Assembly (NCBI GenBank): GCA_963932465.1
Contig: OZ010787.1
Coordinates: 18,307,936-18,371,935 of the forward strand
Reading direction: 5' to 3'
Length of the DNA: 64,000 nucleotides
Origin: Maratus speciosus
Lineage: Eukaryota > Arthropoda > Arachnida > Araneae > Salticidae
Positions 45,685 to 56,629 of the stretch are shown here, piece by piece. Below the pieces are notes generated by a model. The model had not been told where the DNA came from, did not search any database, and saw only the letters and a program-made list of their open reading frames with translations. The translations under genes and the position numbers were made by a program. Within the stretch, counting starts at the first letter, position 1. Each line of letters starts with the position of its first letter.

Positions 45685-45994
45685 TGTACCCTACGTATAC
45701 GTGGGCACATTATGTATTTTCTTACTAAATGAATGGTTGAACTTTTAGTTGTACTTCCTATACTTTTCGAGATTAGATCTCTAACTCCAAAGGCACTTCA
45801 TTGTGTAGCGCATACCCGTTTTACCATACCTAGACACCTATCCATGCCTGCAGCTAATTCGTTTCACCGGTTATATGATGCGAATTGAACTTAGTGATTC
45901 ATCCTGTATATCACTCTTCATGTTTTATAAATAAAGATGTAATCTACTCAACTGGAAAAATTCAATAATCTATTATTTCATTATGATTACTTAC

Positions 45995-46172
45995 GTAGTC
46001 CGCAATAGCTTTAATCCCATTAGGAAATCTTACATGATCTGGAACTAATCTATTAGTGTCCTTGTCTCGTGTTTTTTCCATCCAACAATCATCTATATTC
46101 ACATATTCATATCCCACGTCCTTTAGTCCAAGAGATACTAAACGATCAGCCATATCTTTATACAACTTTTCA
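45995..46172 (-). CDS. NAGA: alpha-N-acetylgalactosaminidase-like enzyme, exon equivalent to GLA exon 2
   Basis: 178-base exon: EKLYKDMADRLVSLGLKDVG, then YEYVNIDDCWMEKTRDKDTN, then RLVPDHVRFPNGIKAIADY. It starts after a pyrimidine tract and TTTGCAG and ends at GTAAGT. The IDDCW motif holds the substrate-binding aspartates and a conserved cysteine of GH27 enzymes. Human GLA exon 2 has 175 bases and the same entry (third base of a codon) and exit (phase 0), and the next exon continues [11 protein letters not shown], so the exons belong to one gene. The exon with the signal peptide and the PPMGW motif must lie upstream (higher coordinates) and was not found. Confidence 0.95.
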
Positions 46173-46475
46173 CTGCAAATTAAAAAGAAAAAAAAATCTT
46201 ATATATAGTTTACCTTACAATCTCTTAAAATAAATTAACGTAAAAAATAATTTAGGCTTACAATTATAGGCGCTGATATGAGTAACTCTAGATGGGAGAT
46301 GAGAAAAATCATAACCTATTCCAAGGCTATTAGACATTTTATTAAATATACAAGATGCTAAAATCAGGGATGAAAATAAAAAGCATTCAAACAATGAGGA
46401 AAATATGAGAATGTTAATTTTTTTTTTTTGCAAAAACAAAAATTGAGGAAAACAAAAAAGGAGTATACACATGTA
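46173..46475. other. intronic DNA upstream of NAGA exon 2
   Basis: Intron sequence with the acceptor's pyrimidine tract at 46176-46200 (minus strand). Minus-strand frames of 61 and 85 codons here are low-complexity and not supported. Confidence 0.5.
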
Positions 46476-46625
46476 TTTTTTTTTATTATATTAAGGTTAC
46501 AGAATAAACATACGAATTGAAATTTTCCAACTGAGCAAAAAATGCCCAAGCCGGGATTTGAACCCAGAAACTTTGACTAAAATTTCCAGTGCTCTACCGA
46601 TTGGGCTACCTAGGACGACAACCAC
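46476..46625 (-). mobile_element. second type of tRNA-derived SINE
   Basis: Minus strand: TAGCCCAATCGGTAGAGCAC (box A region) and GGGTTCAAATCCCGGC (box B in a paired T arm), followed by a short unique body and an A-rich tail (TAATATAATAAAAAAAAA). The head is unrelated to the Ser/Leu-type SINE. About 150 bases in all. Confidence 0.75.
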
Positions 46626-47600
46626 CCGGCATATCTTGCTTAGATAAACTTATTGGCAATAACATCTGGTCTGCTAGACAGCTCAACAGAATATTATTCC
46701 AATTTTAGACTTTAGGGGCTGTTTTATACTTACCCTGTAGAACGGTACAACACATTTGCGAACCATTTAAAAAGCTCATAATAATAAATAAAAGTTTTAA
46801 CAATGAATTTACGCAGCTAATGTTGTATAACAGCGTGAATCTTAGAAAGTCGGCTGATCCATAACTACGTCATACAATCCAGCGTTGCCAGTCTTGAAGC
46901 ATTATCTATCTATATGATGGTGTTGATCTAAATTGATAGATAAAGAGTAAAGTCAAGGATTTAGTACCACCCATTTCACAGTACAATAAAAATTAAAAAT
47001 AATACTAAATTCATGAGATAAAACTGATATAATCGAAATATTGTATTGTTTTATTTATGTTTGGTCTTAAGATTTTGCTGGTGTAAGTATAACACTAACG
47101 TTCATATAGTGCAATATGGCCCAACTATTTTCACGTTAGGGCAAAATATTTTACTCTTTTCCATGCATGGACCAGATTTTATTATTATTATTACTATTGC
47201 CAATTATTAACATAAACTTATGTAGTTACAAAATTGCTATCAATAGTATTAATTAATATTTAAAACATGCATTCGTTATATTAATATTTTTTGGCTGTGT
47301 TATGTCTTTTATCTTTAATTCAGTGTGAGCAGTGTGCGTTGTGCCGATTGACGAGGGAGGGAATGCCTTCTCCACTCTCTGTTATCATTATTTGGAGACT
47401 GTACTTCAAAACTTATGTCAAAGCGCCTCTGGTTTCTGCATTTTTATTTGCGAGAAAGTTCATTCACATATGCATGAGTTTCCAAACATTGAAGTCACAT
47501 CCAAATCAAAGTTATAAAACTTTGGATATTTGTAAGGCGTCACAATTTTTTAGAATTATTCAAATTGCAAACTAGTTTATAAAGAAAGTACGATATCATT
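46626..47600. other. AT-rich DNA, no gene seen
   Basis: The 94-codon frame at 47291-47575 lies just upstream (on the other strand) of a hAT relic and may be part of that degenerate element; no domain was recognised. Confidence 0.4.
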
Positions 47601-47619
47601 TCGAAATTCACAAAGGTCC

Positions 47620-48260
47620 ATTTGAAATTCCGGATCGTGGTTCTCAATCTTGGCTGTCATAAGACCGACAAAAGCCTTGAAGCTTTTAATGTCCAAATGC
47701 CTTTCATGAATAAAATATAACGTGAACTTTAAAATTTCATCGTTTGCTTAAAAGGTGACCTTAAACAATTTAGCTGTTAAAAGTTTAAAATATACATTTT
47801 ACTGAACATTCGAGTACTTTCGGATTGCATCAGCAGCCTTCAACAGGGAGATTTAAATTTCACATTATACTTTGCGATTAACTCAAGGGGAAAATTCGCA
47901 TTTCCTCGTACAATGCCATTCATCAAATTCTTCCGTCAGTTTAGTGACACATTGAACAAATTGTGTGAAACTGACGCAATTCAAGTCACTTTTAATTTCC
48001 TCCTCAGATGTGAAGAATTTTCGAAATTATTTTTTATATACAGCCCTTGAAAACTCTCAATTTTTTTCGAAAAGCCCATCAGCTGGCAAATATTTTGTTT
48101 CTTGCCTTGAAGCTTTAAGTTGAATTTGTTCATATGTTACGTGATATCTGTAAGAAAAGCTGATTGCACATTACCTTTTCAGCCACAGTCATTTCTCTCT
48201 TTGAAGTATTTTTCAGTTTGAAGTTTCACACAAATTTTCTTCGAAATGAAATTAACAGAG
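47620..48260 (-). pseudogene. hAT-type transposase relic (ZBED/GTF2IRD2-like)
   Basis: Minus-strand reading gives SAFLTDIT, HMNKFNLKLQGKKQNICQLM and, after further frames, 'ENSSHLRRKL' and 'LMNGIVRGNANFPLEL'. The block 'FLxDITxHxNxLNLKLQGKxxxI' is characteristic of hAT-derived proteins annotated as ZBED5, FAM200 or GTF2I repeat-containing 2-like. Stops and shifts are frequent, so it is a dead copy. Ends were not identified. Confidence 0.65.
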
Positions 48261-48330
48261 ATGAAACATATACAGAATGTTCATAGAAGTCTTTTTCAAA
48301 CTCATTTCTTAAATATTGAATGTAGTGTAA

Positions 48331-49260
48331 TATACAGGGTGCAATATGTTATCTATCGCTGACCTTTAATTTCTCAACCGTTGGCCGTAGACATATAGTT
48401 CCAATTACAAAAACGTTTCAAATGAGCTAAATATTCATGTTGTGGCAATATTTAAAGAAAAAAAAAATCTATTTTATAAAAATTACGAAATCTAACTTTT
48501 TATACGGTCCCCCAGTCCCTACAGTTATATTTAGTAAAAGTTTACACCTATCATAACAGATATAACACAAAAGGTTTGACATCTGTACTGCGAAAATTGA
48601 CACAGTTATTTAATTTCAAAGATTGAGATTTTTGCACATGATTTTGTCTTTCATTGAGGGATCAGTTAAATGATGAATTAAAGTAATTCGAGATCAAAGT
48701 CAGGGTGCAATGTCCATTTTACGGTCACTTTTAGCCGGTATTGCCAAATCAGGAAATCATCAAAGAGGGTTATTTCATCTAAAAATTTGAGCTTTTTATG
48801 GGTCGAACAATATTCAAAAGTCAAAGTAGGTAGAATCGACAACCGGAAAATGAAACATACTTACTAAGGACTAGATAAATGACAGCGGAATTGCACCCTG
48901 ATTTTGATCTCGAATTACTTTAGTTCATCTTTTAACTGATCCCCGAATGAAAGATAAAATCATGTGCAAAAATCTCAAAACTTTGAAATTTAATAACTCT
49001 GTCAATTTTTGTAGTTCAGATGTAAAATTTTTTGTGTTATATTGGTGTAAACTTTTACTAAATATAACTATAGGGACTGGGGGACCGTATAAAAAGTTAG
49101 ATTTCGTAATTTTTATAAAATTTATTTTATACTTTAAATAATGCCACAACATGAATATTTACCTCATTTGAAACGTTTTTATAATTGGAACTATATGTCT
49201 ACGACCAACGGCTGAGAAATTAAAGGTCGGCGATAGATAACATATTGCACCCTGTATATT
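48331..49260. mobile_element. foldback element with TACAGGGTGCAATATG ends
   Basis: Left end TATACAGGGTGCAATATGTT, right end inverted (CATATTGCACCCTGTATA). Arms of nearly 400 bases pair throughout, for example GACCTTTAATTTCTCAACCG with CGGCTGAGAAATTAAAGGTC. An inner pair of CAGGGTGCAAT / ATTGCACCCTG words (48702 and 48890) surrounds a unique centre of about 180 bases. There is no coding frame; short frames on each strand mirror each other. Confidence 0.8.
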
Positions 49261-49452
49261 ACTTACTCAGCAGCCGAATATTTGATTAATGATCAAAAAT
49301 TTAAAAACTATATTTATTAATTTATAATCTTTAATTAATTTTTATTTTACTTTATTTCCTACTAGGAAATCAGCCCGGCGTTTCCCGAGCTGGGAATAAT
49401 CTTAAATATTCCTGAAATTACCTTAGTGTTTCCCGGATTACTTTAAATATAT

Positions 49453-50544
49453 GGGACATCCTCACAATCTTTTGACTTTCGGGAATTAAAATCTGGTGAA
49501 GTTAAACTTGCTAAAATAACATTTTAATCTGACAGACGAATGTCTTAATGATTCAAAATAAAGAAAAAAATGGTCGGCAGAAAAATTTTTCTATTTAACT
49601 GAGGTTTAAGTTAAAATTGCGAGTTTAATTTTCCTTACCATTTTACCACTATAACTTTTTATTTTCTTCTAAATTTTTACTTATAATGAATGTGTATAGT
49701 ACCCACAGGACATTCAAATAAGAAATAATACTGACGTAGTATTTTTAGTGCAAAATTTTGGCATAGGAAGGGACGGAAGGAAGAAAAAGGGACGGTAAGA
49801 GGGGGGCGGGGGGGTGGTGAGGTAAGGAAAATTATCACTATTTATTGGCAAATCATGTTAAGACTAAGTGATAGCCACAATGTTCATTGATTTTTAGAAA
49901 CAGTTATTTACATTGGATTAAATAAAAACAAAATTTAATTTACCTCGAAAAGTGCAGGAATAAACCTTGGGGACGGCAAGACTACCAATAAAGCCACGAT
50001 GCTTGAAATTGATAGGAAATTTACTTCAGAATTTAAATATCAAAGAATTTTAGACATTCTTTCTCTAGCATACTTCTGCATAAGAAAAAACTTGAAAAAA
50101 AAAATCTGTGGCTGCATCTGAAGTGATTTTCTGTATAAGTTTAGAAGAGGGGCGTTAAGGAATCTAAAACCCAGGGACAGAGTTCAAAAAATAATATCAA
50201 CCGCAAAAATTAATGCAGGTTAATTTTTTGCTATATATTTTTATAAAACAATTGTCCCAGTTTCGGAAAAAAAAATTACATCGAATTACTTTTATTGAAA
50301 CAATTTTATACAGACAGCTTCAAACTTAAAAATCAGCATCAAGGACACGGGACGGTATAGGAGTTTTCCTAGTATTTGGAACCCCAACATCGTCCAAAAC
50401 TTATTTATCTCGTTAATATTGTTATGTAATCATGTAATGGGATATTCCCCAGTATATGAAAAAAAAAAAAAAAAAAAAGAATATGTACTAAAATAAAAAT
50501 TATTATTCAGGGACATAAAAGTCAAAAGATCGTGAGAATGCCCC
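49453..50544. mobile_element. DNA element with GGG(A/G)CAT(C/T)CTCAC ends
   Basis: Inverted ends of about 28 bases: GGGACATCCTCACAATCTTT then TGACTTT at the left, and AAAGTCAAAAGATCGTGAGA then ATGCCCC at the right, 1.09 kb apart. The interior is AT-rich, with a poly-G tract near 49801 and a poly-A run near 50460. No transposase frame and no clear target duplication. Confidence 0.6.
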
Positions 50545-50660
50545 ATATCTCACTACGCTGGTCGGTCTTTCCAAACAGACAGCTTTCAAGCGCCGAATAA
50601 AAAAAAAAAAGTTCCGGACCGCGAGGTGAGGTGGGTCGATATATAGTAACGCATTTTGCA

Positions 50661-50807
50661 GAGTTACCTAGTCTCCGGCTTTTTGCACACTACAATAATC
50701 TTAGAGAAAATACTGTCCTTTTAAACCGCCCAAATGTTCCAATTAAATAAAACAACATTTTCTGTATTAAAATACCGGTATCCAAAAAGCCGGAGACTTG
50801 GCAGGTC
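50661..50807. mobile_element. short MITE with TCTCCGGCTTTTTG ends
   Basis: GTTACCTAGTCTCCGGCTTT at the left pairs with AAAGCCGGAGACTTGGCAGG at the right. About 150 bases, no coding frame. Confidence 0.65.
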
Positions 50808-51265
50808 TACATTTTGGCGATAGATGGGTTACTTTTGAAACCAACACTGGAACTTTTTCTCTCTTTCTTAGTTACGTTTCAAGGGGAAAAAAACCCGATG
50901 ACCTTAATTTTTTAACAATTAATTAAAAAATATATTTTCTATTTTTTAAATTTCTTAAACGATTAACGAAAATTTGCTCCATACAGGGGAATTGAATATA
51001 AAATTGGATGGATAAATTATAGTAGGAATTGCTTCATAAAAATTAATTTTCGCATTTTCGGTAGCAAAATGGCACTTTAAAAAATGCGAAAAATTAAATT
51101 ATTTTACAAATTTCGAATTAACTTAATTGAAAAGCGGACAAAATTTGCTATATTGTGCTAAAAGACTGAATTTAGATTGCTTTTATGAGTGATTCAAAAT
51201 CGCAGGCGAACGTGGAAGATCGGGAAACACGCAAATCGTTCCGTTCAATAAAAAATAACAAAAAA
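50808..51265. other. AT-rich DNA, no gene seen
   Basis: Between two DNA elements. Nothing recognised. Confidence 0.4.
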
Positions 51266-51267
51266 TA

Positions 51268-52844
51268 CAGTGGCGATCAAAAGTTTCCGGCGAGTTAGTT
51301 TTTTATTTGTTTGCCAGAACGTTCAAGTGAAGAAGAAGCGCAATCGCTCCAAAATTTAGGAATATGCAAATTACCCCTGACCACGTGATCATTTTAATTG
51401 GATACTGGAGATACTTGATGCAAAGGGGGAGAAATTCGAAATTCGCGTGTGTAAAAGTTTCCTGCCATTCGTCATTCGTTAGTTTTTCTATCGGTAACGT
51501 GTCTTTTTGCCCATGTTCGTTAATTAATCAACTTGAATAATGTAGTTAAACTTCAAAAATGAAAAGTACCACAATTATTGCTCGTAAACGAGTAGTTTAT
51601 TTGCCGCTAAAGGGCCAATCCTCTCGTGAGATTGCGGCAAAGTTATCGATAGGAAAATCTACTGTGAACGATATTTTAAAAATATATATAAAGATGACCA
51701 TGGCCTTCAAGAATTACCACTGTCCGGGAGAACACGTAAAACGACTATTTGTGTGGACAAAATTATCAGGAGAAAAGCTGTTGAGGACCCGCATAAAAAT
51801 GCCGCTGCAATATCCCGCGATTTACGGAGTGAAAATATTGCTGAAATAATTCGGTTTACCGTGTCAAGACGCTTACGTGACGTAGGGCTTTATGGAAGGT
51901 GTTATAAAACCTTTCGCAGGTAAAAAAAAAAATCAGAGGGCTCGACTGGCGTTTGCCAAGGAACACAAAGACTGGTCAAGTGAAAACTGGAAAAAAGTAC
52001 TATTTTCCGATTAATCGAAGATCAACCTTTTGGGGAGTGATGGCAAACGCTACGGCAGATGACCTAACAACAAAAGATATGATATTCCCACAATGAAGCA
52101 TGGCGGAGGACACGTTATGCCGTGGGGAGCATTTTCTGGAAAAGGTGTCGGTCCGTTAGTTGAAACCGGCGAGAAGATTGATGGTACAATGTATAAGGAT
52201 ATCTTGCAAGATCATTTGCTGCCTTATTGTAGGAAAAATTGTGGTCGCAACTGTCTGTTTCAGCATGATAACGACCCAAAGCATACATGCAAGATCGTCA
52301 ATCAGTGGCTTTCGCACAGAAAAAAAATCCTCTTTTGAAATGGTCACCCTAATCACTAGATCTAAATCCAAAAGAAAACATTTGGAACGAACTTGATAAA
52401 CGTGTGCGGAATTATAAATATTCCAATTCAGGAGAATTTTCCAAAAATTGCAAGAAGAGTGTTAAAAACTTACCATAGACTATCTTCAACCGCTCATTGA
52501 ATCGATGCCACGTCGCTGTGCCGCAGTACTTATTGCTAAAGGTATGTCGACACAATACTAATTTTAAATGTTGTTGATCACCGTTATTTTCTATTGTAAC
52601 ACCAATTTTTTCCAAACATTCCAAGTTGGCCGGAAACTTTTTGAGAACACGCGTTTTTTTTTTTTTTTTTGCAATTAATTTTGTCAATTAAATTTATTGA
52701 TATTTATTTGTTATTCCACAAATAAGTTCCTAAATATTATGTCAATAAAATGTATAGGTATCACTTTGAAATTTTTCTTCATAAGGGTTTACTTACAAAT
52801 TAACCAAAAATTGTATGCTGGCCGGAAACTTTTGACCGCCACTG
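51268..52844 (+). mobile_element. Tc1-type transposon, complete ends, dead transposase
   Basis: Inverted ends CAGTGGCGATCAAAAGTTTC and GAAACTTTTGACCGCCACTG (each followed by or preceded by the CCGGC extension), flanked by TA duplications at 51266-51267 and 52845-52846. 1.58 kb, the normal Tc1 size. The transposase is broken, as described in the separate entry. Confidence 0.92.
51559..52460 (+). pseudogene. Tc1-like transposase (DD34E type), frameshifted
   Basis: Starts with MKSTTIIARKRVVYLPLKGQ and SSREIAAKLSIGKSTVNDIL, the paired DNA-binding helix-turn-helix. The middle is frameshifted. From 52093 a catalytic-core frame appears: HGGGHVMPWGAFSGKGVGPL (compare 'VMVWGCFS'), LFQHDNDPKHT (second Asp), then, in another frame, NPKENIWNELDKRV with the last Glu. 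At least three frame changes, and the first catalytic Asp region is damaged. Non-functional. Confidence 0.88.
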
Positions 52845-52846
52845 TA

Positions 52847-53946
52847 TATTAAAACGATCGTAAATATAAGACTTGGTCTTGTCTTCACTTATCCAGAACC
52901 AAATTTCTAGACCTTTTTTGTGCGATATATTTCCCTAGCCATCGCCAGCAAACAAACAAACAGTAACAGTCACGCGCAAGGGCTACTAGGGGTACCTTCG
53001 CAGGCTGCATAAAGAGGAGTCATGGGCTGCATGTGGTCCCCGGGTCTCCAGTTGGACTATACATTGATGTAGGGGATGGAGATGCATTGAACAAGTAAGT
53101 CATGATACGAGCAACGTTTTCACACGAACGTACGATCATAGATTAATATACAAGATAGCACATTTCCATAGAGCGTAATGGTAATACGATTGCGATCGCA
53201 ACGCCTTTAGTGACAATAGTGAAGAAACTTCCCATCCTTGTAATATTTTTCTTATTGAGCGTCTACCTTATTGTGATCTTTCTTTTTTTAATGTTGCATG
53301 TTTACGTTTTCAACAGAATGTTACACTACACCGATACAGATATTCTATTTTATATAGCTAATATCTATTCTATGTTCATGCACGGATATATGCATTTTTT
53401 TTTTTTTTTTACATGATGAGTGAACAATTTAAGTGCAACGAAAAACAAGCTAAAAATTTCGTCTTGAATATTATAAGTCAAGAAAATATGATATAATAGG
53501 ATTTAAAACTGCTTAAAGCGATGGTGTAATGTAAAAATGTACGAAATATTGCACTCTACAAATCCCAGAAAATTTCATAAATATTCCCATCTGGTAGAAA
53601 ATATTTTACAGCCGATGTTTTATTAATTTATGAAGTTTAATGTATTCAACAGTCGCTACAATATTCTTTTAAAATTTATGCGTTTTCACTTTCTCATAGA
53701 TAAAATAAAAAATTGTTTTTAATGTAAATAACGTACAATCAGTTCAATAATATTTATGATATTAACATATAAGAAATAATAATAAAATTACAGATAGGAA
53801 AAAAAAGTTAAAACTGAATGAACAAGTACGATATATATATTTTTAAAAAAAACCCAGCTAAATAAATCAACCATAAATAAAATATCGTCTGCGTCGTTTT
53901 GGAAAGAATAAATATTCAGAACATAGAGCGTAAACATACTTCATCA
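52847..53946. other. AT-rich DNA, no gene seen
   Basis: A GGGCTGCATGTGGTCCCCGG word near 53025 resembles ends of some hAT relics but has no partner. A poly-T run lies at 53395-53410. A 68-codon hydrophobic frame at 53210-53416 has no other support. Confidence 0.4.
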
Positions 53947-54065
53947 ACATAGGTAAATTTCGGAGACTTGTTAATTCTTCACCCTTGTCGGTAGTGACGA
54001 CAAGGTAGGTACTGTTACCATTACAGTTTTTGCCGTAAATGTCCCATCTTGTATGTTAATCTATG
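53947..54065 (+). mobile_element. short MITE-like repeat, copy 2
   Basis: Second copy of 24242-24355: AACATAGGTAAATTTCGGAG ... GTATGTTAATCTATG. This copy has a small internal insertion (GACAAGGTAG). Same orientation as copy 1. Confidence 0.65.
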
Positions 54066-54251
54066 CGTACGACAGGATAACGTTTTGACTACAGATCCAA
54101 GGAAATATTAATTTTTTTAAAGAATAATGTGAAATCTGGATTAATGTCTTGGAAGGCGTGTAGACAGGTATCTGTCATACCTGTAAGAAGCATAGACACG
54201 TATAAGGGGTCACCTGTGATGACTGGTAGTGTTGGTATGTGTTTTCGCCAT

Positions 54252-54447
54252 CAGTGTTGAATTCAGACACTTTTCTCCGGGAGGGATTTCTGTGACTCCG
54301 GAGGGGGTGACAGTATGGAGTTCCGGGTGGAAATCGCACTTTTTGACCATTGAAAACACAAAATCTCAATTCTTCCTGGGGTGACGACTCATTGCTCCGG
54401 GGGGGGGGGGGATGTCCCTCCCGAGCCACCCCCTGAATTCAACACTG
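54252..54447. mobile_element. hAT-type MITE, copy 1
   Basis: Ends CAGTGTTGAATTCAG and CTGAATTCAACACTG, with an 8-base duplication ttcgccat / ttcgctat (one mismatch) directly outside. The interior is rich in CTCCGGGAGGG-like words. A related copy lies at 55464-55660. 8-base duplications and CAGTG-type ends fit the hAT superfamily. Confidence 0.8.
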
Positions 54448-55463
54448 TTCGCTATTCTAACTCACTGGCAAAAAATATTTAAAAAATTCTAGAGAAAAAT
54501 AAATAAATATTATCAAAAACGGCGGAAAAAGAGGATTTTAATAAAAATAATTCTAGTTCATTCCATCAAGTAATTTTTGACTTATGCTTAAAAACAACTC
54601 TTACTCTAATCTGCTTTGCAACTATTAAAAATTAATTTAAAATTAGGCTTTCCGAGATTTAATCGTTCATAATTGAAGAGCTAAGTGGAAGAACATGTTA
54701 AGAGGCCACACTAGTCACGCCTTGAAGTTCGAACGCTAATGCTAAGTCTATGGGAGCGTTATTTTCAAATATCTTGCTTGATTTTTAATATTTTTAAATG
54801 ATTTTTTTTGCACAGGATAGCTGAGGGCTATCTGTTTCCGGGCTATTTTTTACTTTTCCGATTTTCGTTGTAGTTTAATTCTTAGGATCCTGTCAATTTA
54901 GGATCCAGTGAAATTCGAGGTGTTGTGTCCTTTTTAGTCGTATAAAATCCAAATCAGCAAAATTCAGAAAAATTTAAAAAAGCACAACGAAAATATAGAG
55001 TTTAAGCTTTCCAATAATATGCTTTCAATAGTTCTACTACAATTAGGCTGAGCAAAATTTGTAAAGATTTTTATGAAACATGTGTCAAAAACGGCCTCGT
55101 AATGATATGTTGCCCGCCCCATATCGGAAATGAAAACACCGCCCTATTAAAAATTTGATTGGCTAAGACCGACACATTTTAGCAAATGGAAACTATTTAA
55201 TATTTCCTTTGGTGTGATTGGATTATTGTAACGTGGTAAAATAGATCACTCCTATTTATACTTTGGATTTATTCTTTTCTATGATTATTGTTTAATTTCA
55301 AGGAAATACTCTTGAAAGAATGAAATATTTCAAATTCTATATTTTTATGAATAACGAAGGATATTACGTATTTACTTTGTATGTATAAAATTTTAGAACC
55401 GTATACAGGGAGGTAAAACTTGTACAAGTTACTAGGGGACCAAATTTCAGCCGGAGTTTATTA
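54448..55463. other. repeat-derived DNA with one arm of foldback family A
   Basis: Near 54700-54870 it carries a single arm of foldback family A (cgctaatgctaagtctatgg, then ATAGCTGAGGGC). The rest shows nothing recognisable. Confidence 0.5.
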
Positions 55464-55660
55464 CAGTGTTGAATTCAGACACTTTTCTCCGGGAGGGATT
55501 TCCGAGGCTCCGCGGGGGGGGGGGGGGACATAATAGAGCTCTAGGGGGAAATTGCACTTTTTGACCATTGAAAATGCAAAATATCAAATCTTCCGGGGGG
55601 GATAACTCATCGCTCCGGGAGGGGGATATCCCCCCGGACTACCCCCTGAATTCAACATTG
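55464..55660. mobile_element. hAT-type MITE, copy 2
   Basis: Ends CAGTGTTGAATTCAG and CTGAATTCAACATTG, flanked by the 8-base duplication gtttatta (55456-55463 and 55661-55668). The interior matches copy 1 at 54252-54447, with indels in the G runs. Confidence 0.85.
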
Positions 55661-55839
55661 GTTTATTAAGTAAAACGGTAAAAAAATAGACGCGTTGTTT
55701 TTAAAGTAATTTTAAGTTAAAATAGCTAACAAATAATAAAATTATGAAGTCAGAATTTGCTAGAACATGTTTGTGGCCTGGCCAGGAGACTGGGTTTCAA
55801 GTTTCCTATTCTTGTATATGTATAAAATATTCGACAATT

Positions 55840-56060
55840 TAACATTTTAATTTCGAAAAACAGTTTTTTTAATTAAAAATCAGCAGAACTTAAAGTTAGT
55901 AAGTTTTAAAGATTGTTAACTTTAAAATTGTAGATCAACTTGTTCAAATTTTTAAAGAAATATTTTTAATATTCATTACTTTAATATTTATTATTTTTAA
56001 GGGGACAGTACACCTTTAACAGTCGAGAACGAAATTTGTCCTGTGTAACACATCTTTTTT
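55840..56060. repeat. unit flanking foldback family A
   Basis: A segment with AACTTAAAGTTAGTAAGTTT, TTGTTAACTTTAAAA, GATCAACTTGTT, then GGGGACAGTACACCTTTAAC. It recurs upstream of the foldback copies at 59500-59690 and 60270-60470, so the repeat unit is larger than the foldback itself. Confidence 0.6.
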
Positions 56061-56440
56061 TAAGAGCCCACTTCAGACACGAGAAGAAAGGAAAACGTTA
56101 ACGTTAAGTCTATGGGGGCGTTATTTTAAAATTTCTCGCTTTGATTTTAATATTACTGAATGATGTTTTTTGCACAGGATAGCTGAGGGTGATCTACAAC
56201 CAGGCTAGTTTTTACTTTTTCTTAAATATCTGATACCATAAATCGAAAGAGTAAAAACTAGCCCGGTTGTAGATTGTCCTCAGCTATCCTATGCAAAAAA
56301 AAAAAACAAAAAAAAAAAACAAACAAAAAAAAAAACATTTTTGAATGTTAAAAAGGAAGTGAGATATTTGAAAATAACGCTCCCACATACTTAACGTTAG
56401 CGCTTACATTTTTTCTCCGTATCTAGTGTGGGTTCTCAAA
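56061..56440. mobile_element. foldback family A, copy 1
   Basis: Inverted structure: (AGAGCCCACTTCAGACACGA ... TAAGTCTATGGGGGCGTTAT ... GGATAGCTGAGGGTGATC ... AGGCTAGTTTTTACT) pairs with its inverse (AGTAAAAACTAGCCCGG ... CCTCAGCTATCCTATGC ... TAACGCTCCCACATACTTAA ... TAGTGTGGGTTCTC). There is no coding frame. Similar full copies lie at 57385-57825 and 60475-60893 (the last extended by a nested MITE). Confidence 0.7.
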
Positions 56441-56629
56441 GGTAACGTAAAGGTATTTTTTTAACGGTAAGGAAACGCTAAAATTTATCATTAACTTTAA
56501 TAATGTAAACCTAAAAATAATGAGACTGTAAGATAAAATATAGCATTTTATAAAAATCTGCTAGCTAGCAAATTTAATTTATAATACATACTATTTTCTA
56601 ATAATTTATTTTTCACTTACATGAACATT

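Larger units (their letters stand above)
40883..45703. mobile_element. 4.8 kb element with minisatellite inverted ends
   Basis: The left boundary (cgtataggaagcagGAC, then TTTCGGTCCC repeats, 40883-41102) is matched inverted at the right (GGGACCGAAATG repeats then GTCGTGTACCCTACGTATAC, 45600-45703). Both ends thus carry the same roughly 19-20 base minisatellite in opposite orientation, 4.6 kb apart, with an ACGTATA word outside. The interior is very AT-rich with a set of 293 bp tandem repeats and a later SINE. No transposase is visible. A non-autonomous DNA transposon is the best reading; the superfamily is unknown. Confidence 0.55.

Noticed and set aside
47291..47575. 94-codon plus-strand frame as a protein gene
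   Set aside because: No recognisable domain, no start context, and it lies next to a degenerate hAT relic; not supported.
52955..53100. Possible hAT terminus (GGGCTGCATGTGGTCCCCGG)
   Set aside because: Only one end-like word was seen, with no inverted partner or duplication, so no element was called.
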